Part shown: piece by piece, positions 1 to 13,260 of the stretch
Position numbering within the stretch: the stretch's first letter is position 1
How the letters are laid out: each line of letters opens with the position of its first letter
Source: Scortum barcoo
Lineage: Eukaryota > Chordata > Actinopteri > Centrarchiformes > Terapontidae
Reading direction: 5' to 3'
Length of the DNA: 64,000 bases
NCBI GenBank assembly: GCA_023238725.1
Contig: CM041553.1
Span: 16,121,501 to 16,185,500 of the forward strand
Translations under genes and position numbers: made by a program
The notes under the pieces: generated by a model
Told to the model about the DNA's origin: nothing
The model's input: the letters and a program-made list of their open reading frames with translations, nothing else
The model's database searches: none

Positions 1-202
1 CTTTAATGTTATGAGTTAAACAAATGTTCTATAAAACTTTTGTCCAAATTTTGGAAACTGTTCTTGTATTTATTGAGATATTGATTAAAATCTTAATTTT
101 CAAAGAGGGTGTACTCATTTATGCAATTTAACGGTTGGTGATATGGCAGGTTCCTTTGGGACGAGGTGTACTCTTGTGCCATGTCTACCACGGTATGACT
201 AT

Positions 203-614
203 TGTCACGACCCGGCTCCTAGGCCATGACAAAAACCGGAGAAAACGGACAGGCTTAACTTAACAATAAAATATTGATTGTAACCAAAACAACTAAACTG
301 AAGAGAAAACCACAAGTATGAGGTGTGTTTGTCAGTAAATCAGTAATGTCCATGTGGATGTGTGTAGGTAAGTTCATGTGCAGTGTTGTGGAGTGGAAAG
401 TAAAACCAGGACCAAAAATGAAACAAACAGTGCTGGCACTGGCTGAGGAAGAGAGCAAGAGCCACAAGAAACAGCAGCTTAAATATCCTGTGGGGGATTG
501 AGGCCCAGCTGCTCCCAATCTGGATTGGTGCTGCAATCCACCTGTCACTGCACCTCAGAAAGAACAGAAGATTGGTTACACCCCACACAGGTACCCTAAG
601 CAGGGGCCGCCACA
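203..614. mobile_element. Solo LTR of a retrotransposon (copy 1)
   Basis: Begins TGTCACGACCCGGCTCC and ends GGGGCCGCCACA, with 5'-TG...CA-3' ends. It is bounded by the 4-bp target duplication CTAT at 199-202 and 615-618. Length 412 bp. It resembles the element at 6910-7398 at its start and in a TAACCAAAAC...AACT block, so both belong to one family, probably gypsy-like from the 4-bp duplication. No internal coding region remains. Confidence 0.7.
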
Positions 615-2582
615 CTATGAAATGATTCATCGTCTCCTGAATCATCACCTTTGCAAAAATATATCTTGTTACTGCAGCCATCTTGCTTTGAGTTAAAGAA
701 AACCCCCACCATGCACACTTTCTGAAGCCCAATGGGTCCAATCCTTATCTGGATGTAACATGGAGCTCTGTGTGGCAAGGACACATGGGGCTGAAGAGAA
801 AAATGTGTGTGACATACAGCAGCATACAGGCCCTGATAAAAATTGTAATATGAAAAAATAAATGAATAGACCAACATTTCATTGTATCGATCCATATTGT
901 AATCCCCTTTCTATCTGTATGTGTCTTAATCTGACAACCAAAACCCAAGATAATAGTGATTGCACAATAAAAAGAAATCTATGCAGGAGAGTAAAATGCC
1001 CCAAAGATCTGTAATTTATCGATAATTTTTTCTTCGCTAAACACATCTGGAATAATTGCATTTTAACGTGTTTCTGACAACCCAGTGCTGATGTGGTGCA
1101 TATGAGAAAATAACTATGTTTCTAAATTTGGGTGACGTGCTTTGTACTTAATAACACCCAAAAAGAAATAGAAAAAAATCTCATTGAGCTGCCAGTGCAC
1201 GTCTTTTAATATTACCACCCAGCCATATTACTTGCTCTAAATTACTTTGTAGAAAGATGACATGGACCGTCTACAATCTGGTGATACACATTGTAGGAGG
1301 GGCTCTGCATGCTCTGAAGTCATATAAAAATGTTGATGATGTTGTAGGTCTGTGTAGACAACAACTCTGGAATTAATTGCTTTAAAGACTGTCGCTTAGC
1401 TTACTCACAAATTAATCATTTGTCCTTTATTGTTGAGGAAATTGTTGGAAAACAGACTCCCTCTTTCTCTACATTTGCAATGCATTCAGTGCAATGATCT
1501 CTGGAGGGATTTCTAAAAACTATTACATGCTTTTGAAATGCCTTTGAATCTGAAGATGTGCTGTTACTGTTTTACATTTCTTTTGGGTGCAGCCAAAGAA
1601 CTTCAGTTTGATGTATTTTGAATGACATTTTGGCCAAGTGCCAGAAAGCCCCTGAGAGTCTACTGCAAACTTTTTTCATGCTTATTCCAGACCTTTACAA
1701 CAAGTTTTATTCTCCTTCAGAGAGATGAAACTGCAAAAAATAAGGTTTAAAATGTGCCCATGCACCATCTTTAGCCCACCATTCATAATGGGCCCCATTC
1801 AGAGCTGAAATAAGAGAAATGATGTCCACTTTCTCCTTTCCAATATCGATGTTCATCACTTGATCTCTCACCTTCACATAAGGTCTGACTGCAAATCTTT
1901 GCCTGTGGCATCTTTTTCAGGACTCAGACATCTCGCCTGAGCAGGTGACATGTGGTTTCGAGGCAACCAGTGTGCTTCCTCTCAAGAGCAAGGCCATACT
2001 ATGTGTCATAAGAAAACGCTGCAGTGTGTCATGGTAAGGATCCTTTGATGTATTTCAAAGGTTGCTAAGATGTCGCTGTGTGTTCTGCCTCTGTCCATAG
2101 TTCAGAGGATTTTAGAAATAATTCAACTGCCCTGTGCTTCTGAGCACTGAGTGGGTGAGTTGTATGGTTGACTTATTACTGCAAGCACTCCTGAGCACAT
2201 GGTCGACAATGTTCCCATCTATCCCTTTTAAGCCATTTTTGTCCACTGTTGGTCCAGAAAGGCATTTCACATAAAGAACTGTGGCGAGCCAAATATAAAA
2301 GAACAAAAGCCTGCAAATGTACAGCATGTCCACGACTATGCCACCGTAAGTGCAAAACCCCATTCAGATTTCAACCCCTCAGTATTTGACAACCACCAAA
2401 ATGACAGTAACATGGAAATATCTGACATGTTGCTTATTTTAACTTTTTTTGTACTTTGGTGAGAGGATACTGCTTGAATGAATCAACATTTTCAGTATAG
2501 TGTAACTGCCCTATCTGCCCTCCAGTCATATGTTCAGAGTATGAAATAAGCTATTCAAAATACATTATGGAGCTTATAGAGT

Positions 2583-2638
2583 CGATTCAGGCAGGAAATG
2601 TTTTGAGTTTCGATTCCGGCAGGAAATGTTTTGAGTTT
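2583..2638 (+). repeat. 28-bp tandem duplication
   Basis: Two adjacent units (2583-2610 and 2611-2638) ending in GGAAATGTTTTGAGTTT differ at one base. Confidence 0.95.
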
Positions 2639-2760
2639 TAACCTCTGATATCAGCTAGCAGGCAAACAAATCTACTGAGCGGCTGGCGAACATCACTGAG
2701 CATCAAAGAAACCTGATGAAAACGTTCACTAACCTCCCACTATATGGAGTAATCTTTGCT

Positions 2761-2900
2761 TTGCCCAACAATGCCCGAGCAGGTTTGGGGTTCGGTGCCT
2801 TGAGATCTGCCGAGGTGCCCTTGAGCAAGGCACCGAACCCCAAACCTGAAAATGTTAATATTCCCTAGTGGGATTAATAAAGGATTCTTCTTCTCTTCTT
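2761..2900 (+). mobile_element. Retroposon 3' end with inverted repeat
   Basis: Contains GAGGTGCCCTTGAGCAAGG, a very common block in teleost retroposons, then TGGGATTAATAAAGG and a TTCTTCTTCT tail like those of fish LINE/SINE 3' ends. Perfect 22-bp inverted arms lie at 2780-2801 and 2827-2848. Confidence 0.5.
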
Positions 2901-5900
2901 CAATGAACTAGCATTTTGATGAGATGAGAAAACTATTTTGAAGAGAGCCATATGCCAAGGTCAGCTGGCCCCTCTGACATTATCCTGAAACAGAGAGCCA
3001 TGCATTTTTCATGGAAACTGCTGCGAGTTGGGTGGCCTTGTTATCAACTCAAAGAAGTGTCGGCATCCCAGCACACGTTCTGTTTTTTTTTTTTTATCTA
3101 TTCTCTGAGAAACCGAAGGGAATGGCTGGTCTGTTGGCTCTGCATCACTATGCAGGAAGGTTTCCAAATATGGACCACTGTTCCTCCCTGGGTGCTGCCT
3201 TGAAACTGTGATTGTCAAGTTCATTCATTAGCAAGTTAAACTTGAAATAATGCAGCCTATAGCGGTAGTAATACATGTGTTGGCAGTGTGAGGATCTCTG
3301 AGGAGATCTGTGAGGAAATGGCAGATACTTCTCGGCAGTGCATATTTAAGCAAGGACCTCAGTGCAAAATGGGCCTGAGAAATAACATAATATACTACAG
3401 ACTGCAGTGGCATAAGTGGAACTTTGTAGAATTCAGAAATCGCATGAATGTGACATGAGTGATATTTTTCCACTGAATTGAAAGAAAGCTGAAAAGATTT
3501 AAAGGTTTGAAGTTTTAGTTTGACACTAAAAAGCTTGTCGCCACTCCAGCTTTTTTTCTCTCTCAGCCCCAAACATTCAAACAAACACAGCAAAAGTCAG
3601 GTGAACGTAGCCCACATACAAATAAAAACAGGAATATAACTTGTAGGCCCATACAGCTTAAATATTAAGGTAGGTCATAGAGATGATATATCATTATCAA
3701 AAACCATAACAGCCTCAGGAGGGAATACCAAATGTTACAAAGAGGAAAAAATAAGATCTGACCCTGAGCGAGATATTTTGATTTCTAAATAACTTTGTCA
3801 GTGGGTGGGAATATAGATAATCGAATATTCAATATTGTAATATTGTAATATCAAATATCTGGTGTTTCTTACATTTATTAAAAAAATCCTGTCTTTGTGG
3901 CTGACATTATGAATAGGTCAACAATCAACATCAACATTTGTGTTTAGATCATTCACATTCACCGAAGCATGAGTAATGCGAAAGGCTATTTATCAGCCCT
4001 GGTCTCTCTTTGGGGAGCTAAGCTTTTCTCTGACTCCTCAGGATTTCAAACAGCGCTTGTCCAGTTGAAAACTAAACTTAACTTCTGCTTTGTCATAAAA
4101 CATTGTTCAGTGTTTCTCCCCCAGCTTATAGGAGAATTACAATTCAGACAATTCTGCCTGACTGCAGGGCTTTTCAGAGAACTTCTCGGCACACCGGTGA
4201 AAACTCTGCAAGATCAGAAAGCCTCAGCTGAACTAAGTCAGATCCCTGCTGTAGATTTGTGCATGGGTCCTCTTAACAATGCTGTAGCCCGGTAGGAACA
4301 TCCAATATATGGGTTTGATGTCAACAGCATTTACATGGCCATTCTAGTTTCATTTGCAGATAAAATCAACCCTGAATTACCCTGTTATTTTTTTTATCCA
4401 TGTTTACTTAATTTTAAATAAAGTGTCCTGCTATAGAGATACCTACTCTGAGTCAATTTTGTGGATAACAATCATGATATACTTACAATGAATGTTCAGG
4501 ATATTAAGCAGCCTATCTTCCTCCATCAGACCTTGTTTGCCCACAGAGAGATCAAAGGACTCCTCGGGCTGTCATCTGGTCAGCTATTTGTCCCCCAGCC
4601 TAAACAAAAAGAGATGACAAGGCAAGTCAATTGAATGACAATATTAAATAAAAGCCTCCCCTCGGTGAGACACCGTGCCACAGTCCTCGTTTCAAACGGA
4701 AGATATATGAAAACTTAATAATCTAGAAGATCCCGAATACTTGAGTTATATTTAAGGAAATCTTAATTTCTGTAAAAATAGAAGATCAAGATTACCTACT
4801 GTACCACCGAGACCTTCATTTCAGGTTCTGTATACCGATATTTAGTACCAAATAAAAGAAAATGAAAGATTGTAAGTTTTCTAATATTGTATTATACATT
4901 ATTCTTTGGCAGCAGTAATCTATCCTTTTACTCCATGACTTTTATGTTAGTCTCCCCAGAGTTATTAACTGTATCCCCTGTTACTTTTTGAGGAGCAGTG
5001 ATACATCATTTGCTTCTTCTCTGTGAGTTCAAGACAGACAGCATGTAATAATGTTCAATCTTCTTTTCATTGTCAGTTTCAGCTTGAGTCCATTTTCCAC
5101 CTGGGAGGGCTAACATTTGTACTTGTAATGTATGTATACAATTTGGTCCTTTAACCTATGCTGGACTATAGGACTTATGGGAAATTTTGTTTGTAAAAGT
5201 CTGCCCAAAAAGAAATGTTTAATAACTACTTTAACATTACTGATTAAACTACATTATTAGATTTTTCTTTGAATTATCACCCTTGTGTAGACATATGGAG
5301 TAAAACACAAGACGCACTGTGGGGTGAGGCTATGTTTCTATGTGTGCTATGTGTCTTTTGTGTTATTACAAATGTAATTATTAATGCACCTTTCTTACCT
5401 GTACTTCTGGAATAAAATAGAATTTTGATGAGGGACAATAAATTTGCAAAATGGGAGAAACTTTTGATCGTCTGCATGATGTGAATTAACAACCTCACCA
5501 CTGTGCTGAGATAATTCAGCTACCAGCAAAGTGTCCCATGAAGAAGCTCTGGTGTTAAAGTTCAGCCTGACCTCCTGAGAGTCCTCGAACAAAAAGTCAC
5601 CCTTCTCGTTTCTTCTGCTCCAACACAACAAGAATCAGTAGGAAAAAAATAAATGTGGCTGCCAAAGTCTCCTGGCCGTCCGCAAGAAATTTCAATTTTC
5701 TATTGACCGCCCATTCCCTCGGCGTCCATTTTAAACAGTGTGAAATATACTCAAACGATTTGAAGCTGGAATGCGTCCATTGCATTCAAAGCTGCACATT
5801 CATTTTCAGTGTTGTGCCTTTATTTAATCTCTCAATTTTAGAAGATTAAATGGGTCTTTTGATCTAATTTTTCTGGCAGATTATGAGTTGCGGTTGTTAT

Positions 5901-6909
5901 GGTGCCACAAGTAATTGTTCCAGGGCCATTATAAAATATGTGTGCTGCAAATTTACAACAGAGGAATTTGATTCGTATTCATTTGGAGGTACAGATACCA
6001 GGTGGCTTGAAAGCTTGGAAGTTCATCATAATAACTGTATAGTTCTTTGTCATACGTTAAGCACAAACACAATTTCCACATGAAAACAGATGCATTTTCA
6101 TTTACTTTGCACAACATAAAGGTTTATGTTCTTCTTTTACTGTATTACAAGATATATTTCCTGATAAAATGTGAACAATAAAGCAGAGAAACCTTTTCTG
6201 ATCCCTCATATTTGGAGCTGCTTGTTGCAGCAATTGCAATCACAACAGGTTATCTAAGTAATTACAATCAGTATGATGAACAAACGTCTGAGCATATTGA
6301 TTTCTTTTTATGACTTCAGAGACAGAAGTGAAGTTATGTGAATGTTATTATGTCATCTTTGTGTGGAAGATGAACAGAGGAATAAAATCCCCTCTGCTGT
6401 TTTGGAAGTTTTCCACTTGGGTTTTTTTTTTTTTTTGTGATGGGGTAGCACACACATCCTTCGAGACTGGAGCAAAACTACTTTTTGCTTTCATTTCAAA
6501 TCTAAATTTGTCAAGCTTGAGTGATTCAAACACAAATGTTATTGTTAAAGGACACACAATTCAGCTAGTGTCAAATCTTCTCCCCGGCCACGGCCGTCTG
6601 GAGCTGCCTTCACTGTTTTGGCCTCTTCCCCAAAGCCCTCCAGGAAACGTTATGGATAGAGATCAAGACAGCCACATGCCTCAGTAAATTTAACTTCAAC
6701 TAACAGCCGAAAAAGAACATTTTATCATATTGTAAGATGGTTTGAGATCTTATATCAGAGCTGTTTCATGTACCATCAGAATGAGCACATAATTGCAGAT
6801 TGAGTGAATATTTAAATATTGCGGAAATACACTTTTGTTTTCTGAATGAGAGTTAGATGTTTTGATCGAAACCACTCTCATGTCTGTGCGTTCAAAATCA
6901 ACAGTGTAT

Positions 6910-7398
6910 TGTTACGACCCAGCTCAGAAGGTGAAGGGAAAGCCATAAAACATAAAACCAGGTGTTTTTTGGTTAAATAAAGTTAATGATTTGGAAGTTG
7001 GCAGCTTTCAAACAACAGTCTCAGAAAAGGTGGTAAACTACAAAAGAAGATGGGCCAGTGGGTGATTTAAATCAGAATAACAAATATAACCAAAATAACT
7101 ACAACTAACTGAAACTAGGGCCAAAAAACAAAACAAAAGATTATATTAAAACCAAATAGGCAAGTGTCTGACTGACAGGCCGGCCCGGCCTTTATAGGGT
7201 GTCCACATTGGCATCCTTCGATTGGTTGTCTGTGTGCTGCTCCAGCCAGCCTGCAGCTCGTCAGGCAGGAAGTGGGATGGTCCAATCACAACCCAGGGAC
7301 CACAAATTGTATTTGAGCATACCTGTTAAGACTAAGACTGGGCACGAAAAAGGGTTAGGACACCGGGGAAGTGGCAGGCGATGGCGGCAGCCATAACA
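6910..7398. mobile_element. Solo LTR of a retrotransposon (copy 2)
   Basis: Begins TGTTACGACCCAGCTC and ends GGCAGCCATAACA, bounded by the 4-bp duplication GTAT at 906-909 of the 6.9-kb line (6906-6909) and 7399-7402. Length 489 bp. It contains CCTTTATAGGG, a TATA-like element, near two thirds of its length. No coding region. Confidence 0.75.
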
Positions 7399-7402
7399 GT
7401 AT

Positions 7403-10400
7403 CCTTCTATGCATTGCTTCTGTGCAACATTTCTCTGTGAAGAAGGGCTGTCATTTAAAATTGCAGTTGAAGTAATCTGAATCAATTATGTGTCAGTTCA
7501 AACTCAGTTTCTTTTTAAAAAATCACATCGCAACAATAATGGGAAGCTTACCAGCTGTTGTTTGCCAACAAAAAAATTATAGCACTTATCTCTGAGTAAA
7601 TTCTTCAAATTTTTGCTTTCACATCACAAAACATGTTAATTAATGATCTGTAGACTTACTGTGTCACTATTCCATTTCCTAAAATGTCAAATTGCTCCTT
7701 TAACATCTTTTCACTTAAAGCATTTTATTAGTAGTAAATATTAGGGTTTTATTTCTCCAACTAACCACTCATGGGATTCATGTAGTCACAGGTCTGCTTT
7801 ACTGAACTCTGGTCTGCCCCTAGTCCTCCTCTCCAGTTTGCATAGTGCTGCAGCAGATATGAGTTTTGGTGTGAAGATAGCATGTCAGATGGCAGTGTGA
7901 GGAAAATAGCAAAGAAATGCAGGCCTAAGCTGGTGATATACTTCTGTTTTGGCCGAGTGACATCTCCGAAGCTGGAACAGAAGTGAACATTTGTCATGTT
8001 CCAAATGGCCAGGCATGGCTTGACATTTGGGTGGCAATTTTATTGTCACAGGAGAAATACACGCAATCAATCTTTACTCAGTGTGGTCATATTCCTGAAA
8101 GGAGAGAATCCAACTCTGGCTGATTGGACATTGTTGATGGGATTTTCCAGCGAATCTATGGCAATCAATGTCAGTCGTCTGTTAGAGGCCGCTCCTGACA
8201 GGACACCATGCTGCCGCTTACGTAACCTGTTCTCTCTAAAACCTTTTAGCAGCTGAGGTCATTCTGAAATGGAAAGTGGCATGTCTGTAGAAGTGAAACA
8301 GACTAAAATTTAAGCAATAGAGCCTCAAAATAATAACGCAGAGGTGTAAAATGATCACTTAAAAAAAGTTACTTAATTTACCAAAACAAAATATTTTCTA
8401 CCTTCTGACACAGTGCAGTTGGTTTTTAGTTATACTTGCAAATTTGACTTAAAAAAAACTCAATGATACTCACAGTATAACACAGTATATCACATTTTGC
8501 TGAAAGTGGCTTTACTCCATGTCTATACAGGCGGTGTCACGTGAGCAGCAGCCTCAGTCCTCTGTGTCTGTGTGTGTACAGGATGTATTCAGGCACAGTA
8601 CTGAGTGCAGGTCAACTGCATTTTGGCAACACTTAGACGCCCTATGACCAAAGATAGATGTATAAAACAGAAGAAAATAGGCTTGTAGTGTAAAAAAATA
8701 CCTTAACAATGTGTGATGAACTGGAGATGGGAGAATTATCTATGAGAGAATACCTATGCGGCTCCCTTCAGCTCCAGCGGTATGCTGGCTGTCTGCTCAA
8801 AGTTAGTGACCAGCTTATGAAGATAATGGAGCATTGAACTACAGAGCACTCTAAGACTTTGTGGCAGGAAGCCGGCCTGTTTATGTAGCTGAAATCCGTA
8901 CCGGGAGCAGTGAGTGTAAGTCTCACATTACATGTGCTCATTTATGTGTGAAACTTACTGATAGAGATCCAATTTCAAAAACCCCCAGTGACCTTTCATT
9001 TCCCTGGCTGACATCAGATAAAAGAACCCCATACGTCAGGGATTCATAAAAAATCCTACTGCTGTCTTTAAGGTCTGCACAGATGCAGGAAATTTAACCA
9101 AACATTATACATCCTCATCTGGCTCAGCGCCCAACCCGCTAGTCCTGGCTTTTAAGCTTTCTGTCTGTTTTGTAAAGTATCTGCCTGACAAAAGACTGCG
9201 AAAACATGCCGTAGCCTGATGTAATATCATGTTTGTCTTCGCTACACTGTTGTAATAATGATGCTGTTAATATCTTCAAGAGGACATTAAAAATAAATTC
9301 AAATGAGCTTTGCTGAATGTCATATTGACAAAAGACTACTTACACTTGACAGAAGAAAGAAGCACAGTTGGTTTCGGTGGGACTGTGTGATCAGGTGATC
9401 ACTGTGCCTTTTCAAAGTGTAATGGTCATTGCATTTCACAGTGAGGAAAACTGTCTGTGTTCTTACAGAATCCCTGGATTGTGCTGGGAGCTATTCATGT
9501 GATTCATGTCCCTGCCAGTAATAGCCTCTCTTGTGTCATAAAATCTTGATGTTTCCTACTCTATGGGGGGCTGACCTGAGCAGCCACACCACCGCAATGC
9601 CTGTCAGAATTCAAACCATGAACCAAGATTAAACTTAGCATAATACGGCGGTGGTGTGTTCATACAGTGTACATGCTGAGCAGAAATCTGCAATCAAAGA
9701 TAAGATATAACACTAAATTGTTTTTGTTATTCTATGGGATAAATCTGTTTTAACCAGTTAAAAACATCCTCACAGGCCTAATATTTCCCAATTTGGGACA
9801 GTCAGAAAAGTATACTGCCAAAGACAATTACTCAGATATTCCTCAGTTTTTAATAAAAGGTATGTTTGGCTTTAATCTTAATGAGCTTTTCTTTCAGGAA
9901 CTGTAGTCCCTACCGACAGACATTAAGGTCCATCAGTGACGTGACTTGATCCCATTAAGATGTGTTAACAGGCTCCGGAGGAAAATTAATTACATATTTC
10001 ACAGCTCTAGAGACAGAGAGAGAGGCAAAGTGAGACATATATTTCTGTCAAGTCCCTTTTGAGGTGTATTTTGCAACAAAAAAATTATTAAACACTTCAT
10101 TTAAAACTTTTTCCACAACTCATATAACCATTTCTCAATCACTGGAGGTTTGCTTATGAAATCTGTTTGATCCATTTTTACTGTTTGCACTAAATTTTTT
10201 TTTAAGACAGTACATCTCAAATGTTGTTATGTATAAATGTATAATTTGTTATTAGAATTATAATTTGTAACTAATGAAACATGAATTTCCTCTCTGTGCT
10301 GTGCTGTGAAAATGGGTTGCATTCTGCTTGGTAAGTGAAATCATTTACAGACAACCAGTTGAATAATTGAACCACAACATGAACAGTAGCCGCATGTGTG

Positions 10401-12850
10401 GTTAGTTTGGGACTGGAGTAGTCTTCCAACATAATATTGTTTAAGTGCCAGAAACATGAATTCAACTCAAGAATATGCCTCTGAGTATATTCACCTTCTT
10501 ATCCATCAGTTTATTCTTGGCAGAAGCCAGTCAGTCTGGACTCTTTCCCCATTTGTAAACTGTCACCATGCCACTGTGACTTTGGATTGGTCATTTTGAA
10601 TGGTTTGACATTACTGCAATTCCGAACAGGCCCAGTATTAATGTGTTCTTCCTCATCCATATCCATTCACAACTGCAACATTGTTGTGTTTTTGCTGCCA
10701 AATCTTTTCTTTTTCTTTTTTTTAATAAATAAATAAATAATTTATGAACAAGTCTGACCATTTGGTCAGACTTGTTCTGCTCATGGCAGCCTGCACCACC
10801 TACAGGTTTATATAAATGAAGACCTCCCTTGAGACAGAGTCTGTAGTTTAAACACTGTTTATGTACTCTAATGGCTCTAAACATATCGACTCACTTGGTT
10901 TAAACAAATAATGTAAATCTTGTATAACGTCTTTATAGATTGTTTTGGCTTAAACAGATATGTAGCCCTGCTGTGGAAAACACTTTCATTTTTTCTCTAG
11001 CTCAATCAATACGTCATTAAAGGCTTGCTACAAGCCACCTCTGATGTAAACTCTTTACAAATGCATTGATTCTTACAGCTTACTGCTGTGATTATGTATA
11101 GCTTTCTATATGAGACAAAGAATGATCCAAATAATGTTTTAAAATCAATGTAATATAAGCTGAGATATCAGGATGTTCCCAGAATAAATGAGTCCAGAAA
11201 ATCCCTGGTGACAAGGGTAAAGGGGAATTCAGTACTGTGCTTGTGTGAAGTTGGGTAAGTCACAAGACAGATTAAACACACAATATGGATGCACCAGAGG
11301 CACAGACAAGCTGATTTTAGCGTCGAAACACGGGTCCTTTTCTACAATGCCTACATTTCCTTTACTTTTCTCTGAACTTCCAACTGCATCTCCATCAGTG
11401 GACAGAGTTTGAAGACAGTCAGAGCTGAAAGTTTGAAAAAAAAAAAGCTAATAAGAGAACCTTGAGTCAAGCAACAGCCTTCCTTACATGGTAAATGCCT
11501 TTGCCTTTCTAACTCTACACTTGCAGTTTGTGAACAAGAGTTTCTCTTTACAGTTCCCAAGCTGAAATAACCTTCATGATATCTTATCTTATTTTAACTT
11601 TCCAAACACAACAATCTGACAAACATGCCCTCTTTACTCTCTTTATCCAAATGCGTGACTTTCATGACTGACTTTCGTGTGTAAAAACCAGTCCAGCTCC
11701 CCAAATGTACATAAATGACTCATCATATGAAACTACATTTTATAACTTTTACTTTAAGTCAGCAGATCTTGAGTCAGATACCACACCTGCTTTGAATGTT
11801 ATCACCTCATAAAATGGACATCTCCGGTTGTTATTGGCACTATAGATGTGGGTTCGCAGGGTCCCGCTCCACGTCCTTTTCGGCTCGTTGGGTCCGTTTT
11901 CATAGTGGGGGCAGTGGTCATTTAAGGCCATGCAGTATAATTTGCTTTGTAGAAATGCATTAGATTTTCAGTGTGCCTGAGAGACCTTGTTGGATCTCTA
12001 GCAGAGAGCAAGCGACCAAAATAAAGATAAAGTCAAAAGGACCTTGCAAGTGTTTTGAATTGGCAAACAGAAGGTTAACACTCCTCGGGGCTATAAAAAA
12101 TGAACCAGAAAGAGGGTAAAATTAGGTGAAGCCATATGTATTTTTTCATTTATTTTTCAAAACTTCAATTTAATTTCAATTTAATTTTAACAAATCGATA
12201 GAAACATTTTGAAAGGTGCATACTTTTTAACCTTATAAATCCTTGTTCCAAAGTATATTGTTCAAACGTATGCTATATATTAGCATAAAGCTGAGACCAG
12301 TTGATGTGATTGGCCCAGCACTCACTCCTTTACTCTTACCTTTGCATGTTATTGTCCACTGATTGAAGTGTATCTCTTAGGTGTGTAGCAGACTCGCTCC
12401 CGGTCCACTTATCTGTGAAGAAAATGATGGTGTCCTCACTCCCCCTTGGTCTTATTTGAGAACAGCTGCTTCCGCAGATGTACAGATCATGTGATATGAT
12501 TAAAACGACTACATCAGATATCAAGGTGACGGATGAACTATCACGCTCAAATTCCAGATGTGCGCTGGAGTTTCTTCCAAAGCACAAACAGCTGACTTGG
12601 ATCAAAAAGCTGGCCTTAAATGATGGATACTTTACAATTGAAACCAGCAGCCAAATATTAACCAACGATTTTACCCCTCAGATAATAAAAAAGGGGACTT
12701 TTGTGGATATCTCAAAGGTTATCAATTATTACCAAGACAGTTCACATCTATCAGAGGAGTCCACCCCTGCATGTTTTTAATAAGGAAAAACACACATTAT
12801 AAAAAGGCAGCTAAAACTCTTATGTACTGCTAAATAAACATACTCTCCTG
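7403..12850. other. Gene-free region upstream of bdh2
   Basis: AT-rich intergenic DNA without a recognisable gene. It contains the 32-bp palindrome at 10746-10777 and an unassigned 100-codon open frame at 12478-12780. Confidence 0.6.
10746..10777. repeat. Perfect 15-bp inverted repeat
   Basis: GAACAAGTCTGACCA, two T bases, then TGGTCAGACTTGTTC. Lies in intergenic DNA just after an (AAAT)n run. Confidence 0.95.
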
Positions 12851-12852
12851 CA

Positions 12853-13018
12853 TGAAACATATGCTTATTTTTAACTAAACGCGGGCCTGCTGACCCATAA
12901 GGACGCTGCCCTCCTCACGCCTATTATAAACCTCTCTGAAACATATGCTTATTTTTAACTAAACGCGGGCCTTCTCTGACCCATAAGGACGCTTACAACC
13001 ACCTGCCCTCTCACGCCT
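12853..13018 (+). repeat. Tandem duplication upstream of bdh2 promoter
   Basis: Units at 12853-12922 and 12937-13018 (84-bp offset) share TGAAACATATGCTTATTTTT, AACTAAACGCGGGCCT, GACCCATAAGGACGCT and CTCACGCCT. The second carries a 12-base insertion including TTACAACCACC, which recurs at about 13039-13050. Confidence 0.9.
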
Positions 13019-13060
13019 CCAACTCCAACTTCTCATATTACAACCACCTGTCACGCACAC

Positions 13061-13177
13061 TTCCTGGTCGGCAGCCAATAGCGGTACAAGCAGGCGGTCA
13101 CGTGTGTGTGTGTGTTGTTTGGTGGTGGGGGGTGTCCTGTGATCTTTGCCGTGCAGTGTGTCGGACCTGAGCAGAGG
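13061..13177 (+). promoter_or_regulatory. bdh2: Likely bdh2 promoter and non-coding first exon
   Basis: This is the closest promoter-like stretch upstream of the bdh2 coding exons. It holds an ETS-type CTTCCTGG at about 13060-13067, a CCAAT box at 13075-13079 and an E-box GTCACGTG at 13097-13104. About 75 bases further on is a strong splice donor (CAGAGG then GTGAGT, intron starting at 13178). A non-coding first exon ending at 13177 and joining the acceptor at 15583 would give the 5' UTR. A ZNF143-like ACTACAAATCCCACAGTG lies just inside the proposed intron at 13243-13260. The transcription start is inferred, not seen. Confidence 0.45.
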
Positions 13178-13242
13178 GTGAGTCTTCAAAATGAGCTCTT
13201 CTGTCCTCATGTTTGACTTTGCGACAGAAGAGTCAGAGTAAA

Positions 13243-13260
13243 ACTACAAATCCCACAGTG
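13243..13260 (+). promoter_or_regulatory. ZNF143/STAF-like motif at the bdh2 promoter
   Basis: The sequence ACTACAAATCCCACAGTG closely follows the ACTACAATTCCCA core bound by ZNF143/STAF, which is common near vertebrate promoters. It lies about 65 bases after the putative bdh2 first-exon donor. The motif match is visible; binding is inference. Confidence 0.4.

Larger units (their letters stand above)
619..6905. other. Gene-free region
   Basis: No recognisable exon on either strand. Open frames here are short, lack splice-linked partners and match no family I know. Contents noted separately: 28-bp tandem repeat and retroposon 3' end. Confidence 0.6.

Noticed and set aside
3969..4295. 108-codon open frame in the upstream gene-free region
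   Set aside because: No recognisable domain, no splice-linked partners and no promoter context; most likely chance.
13154..13159. CAGTGT in the putative bdh2 5' UTR, resembling an iron-responsive element loop
   Set aside because: The five bases before (CCGTG) and after (GTCGG) do not pair at the two positions next to the loop, so the required hairpin cannot form.
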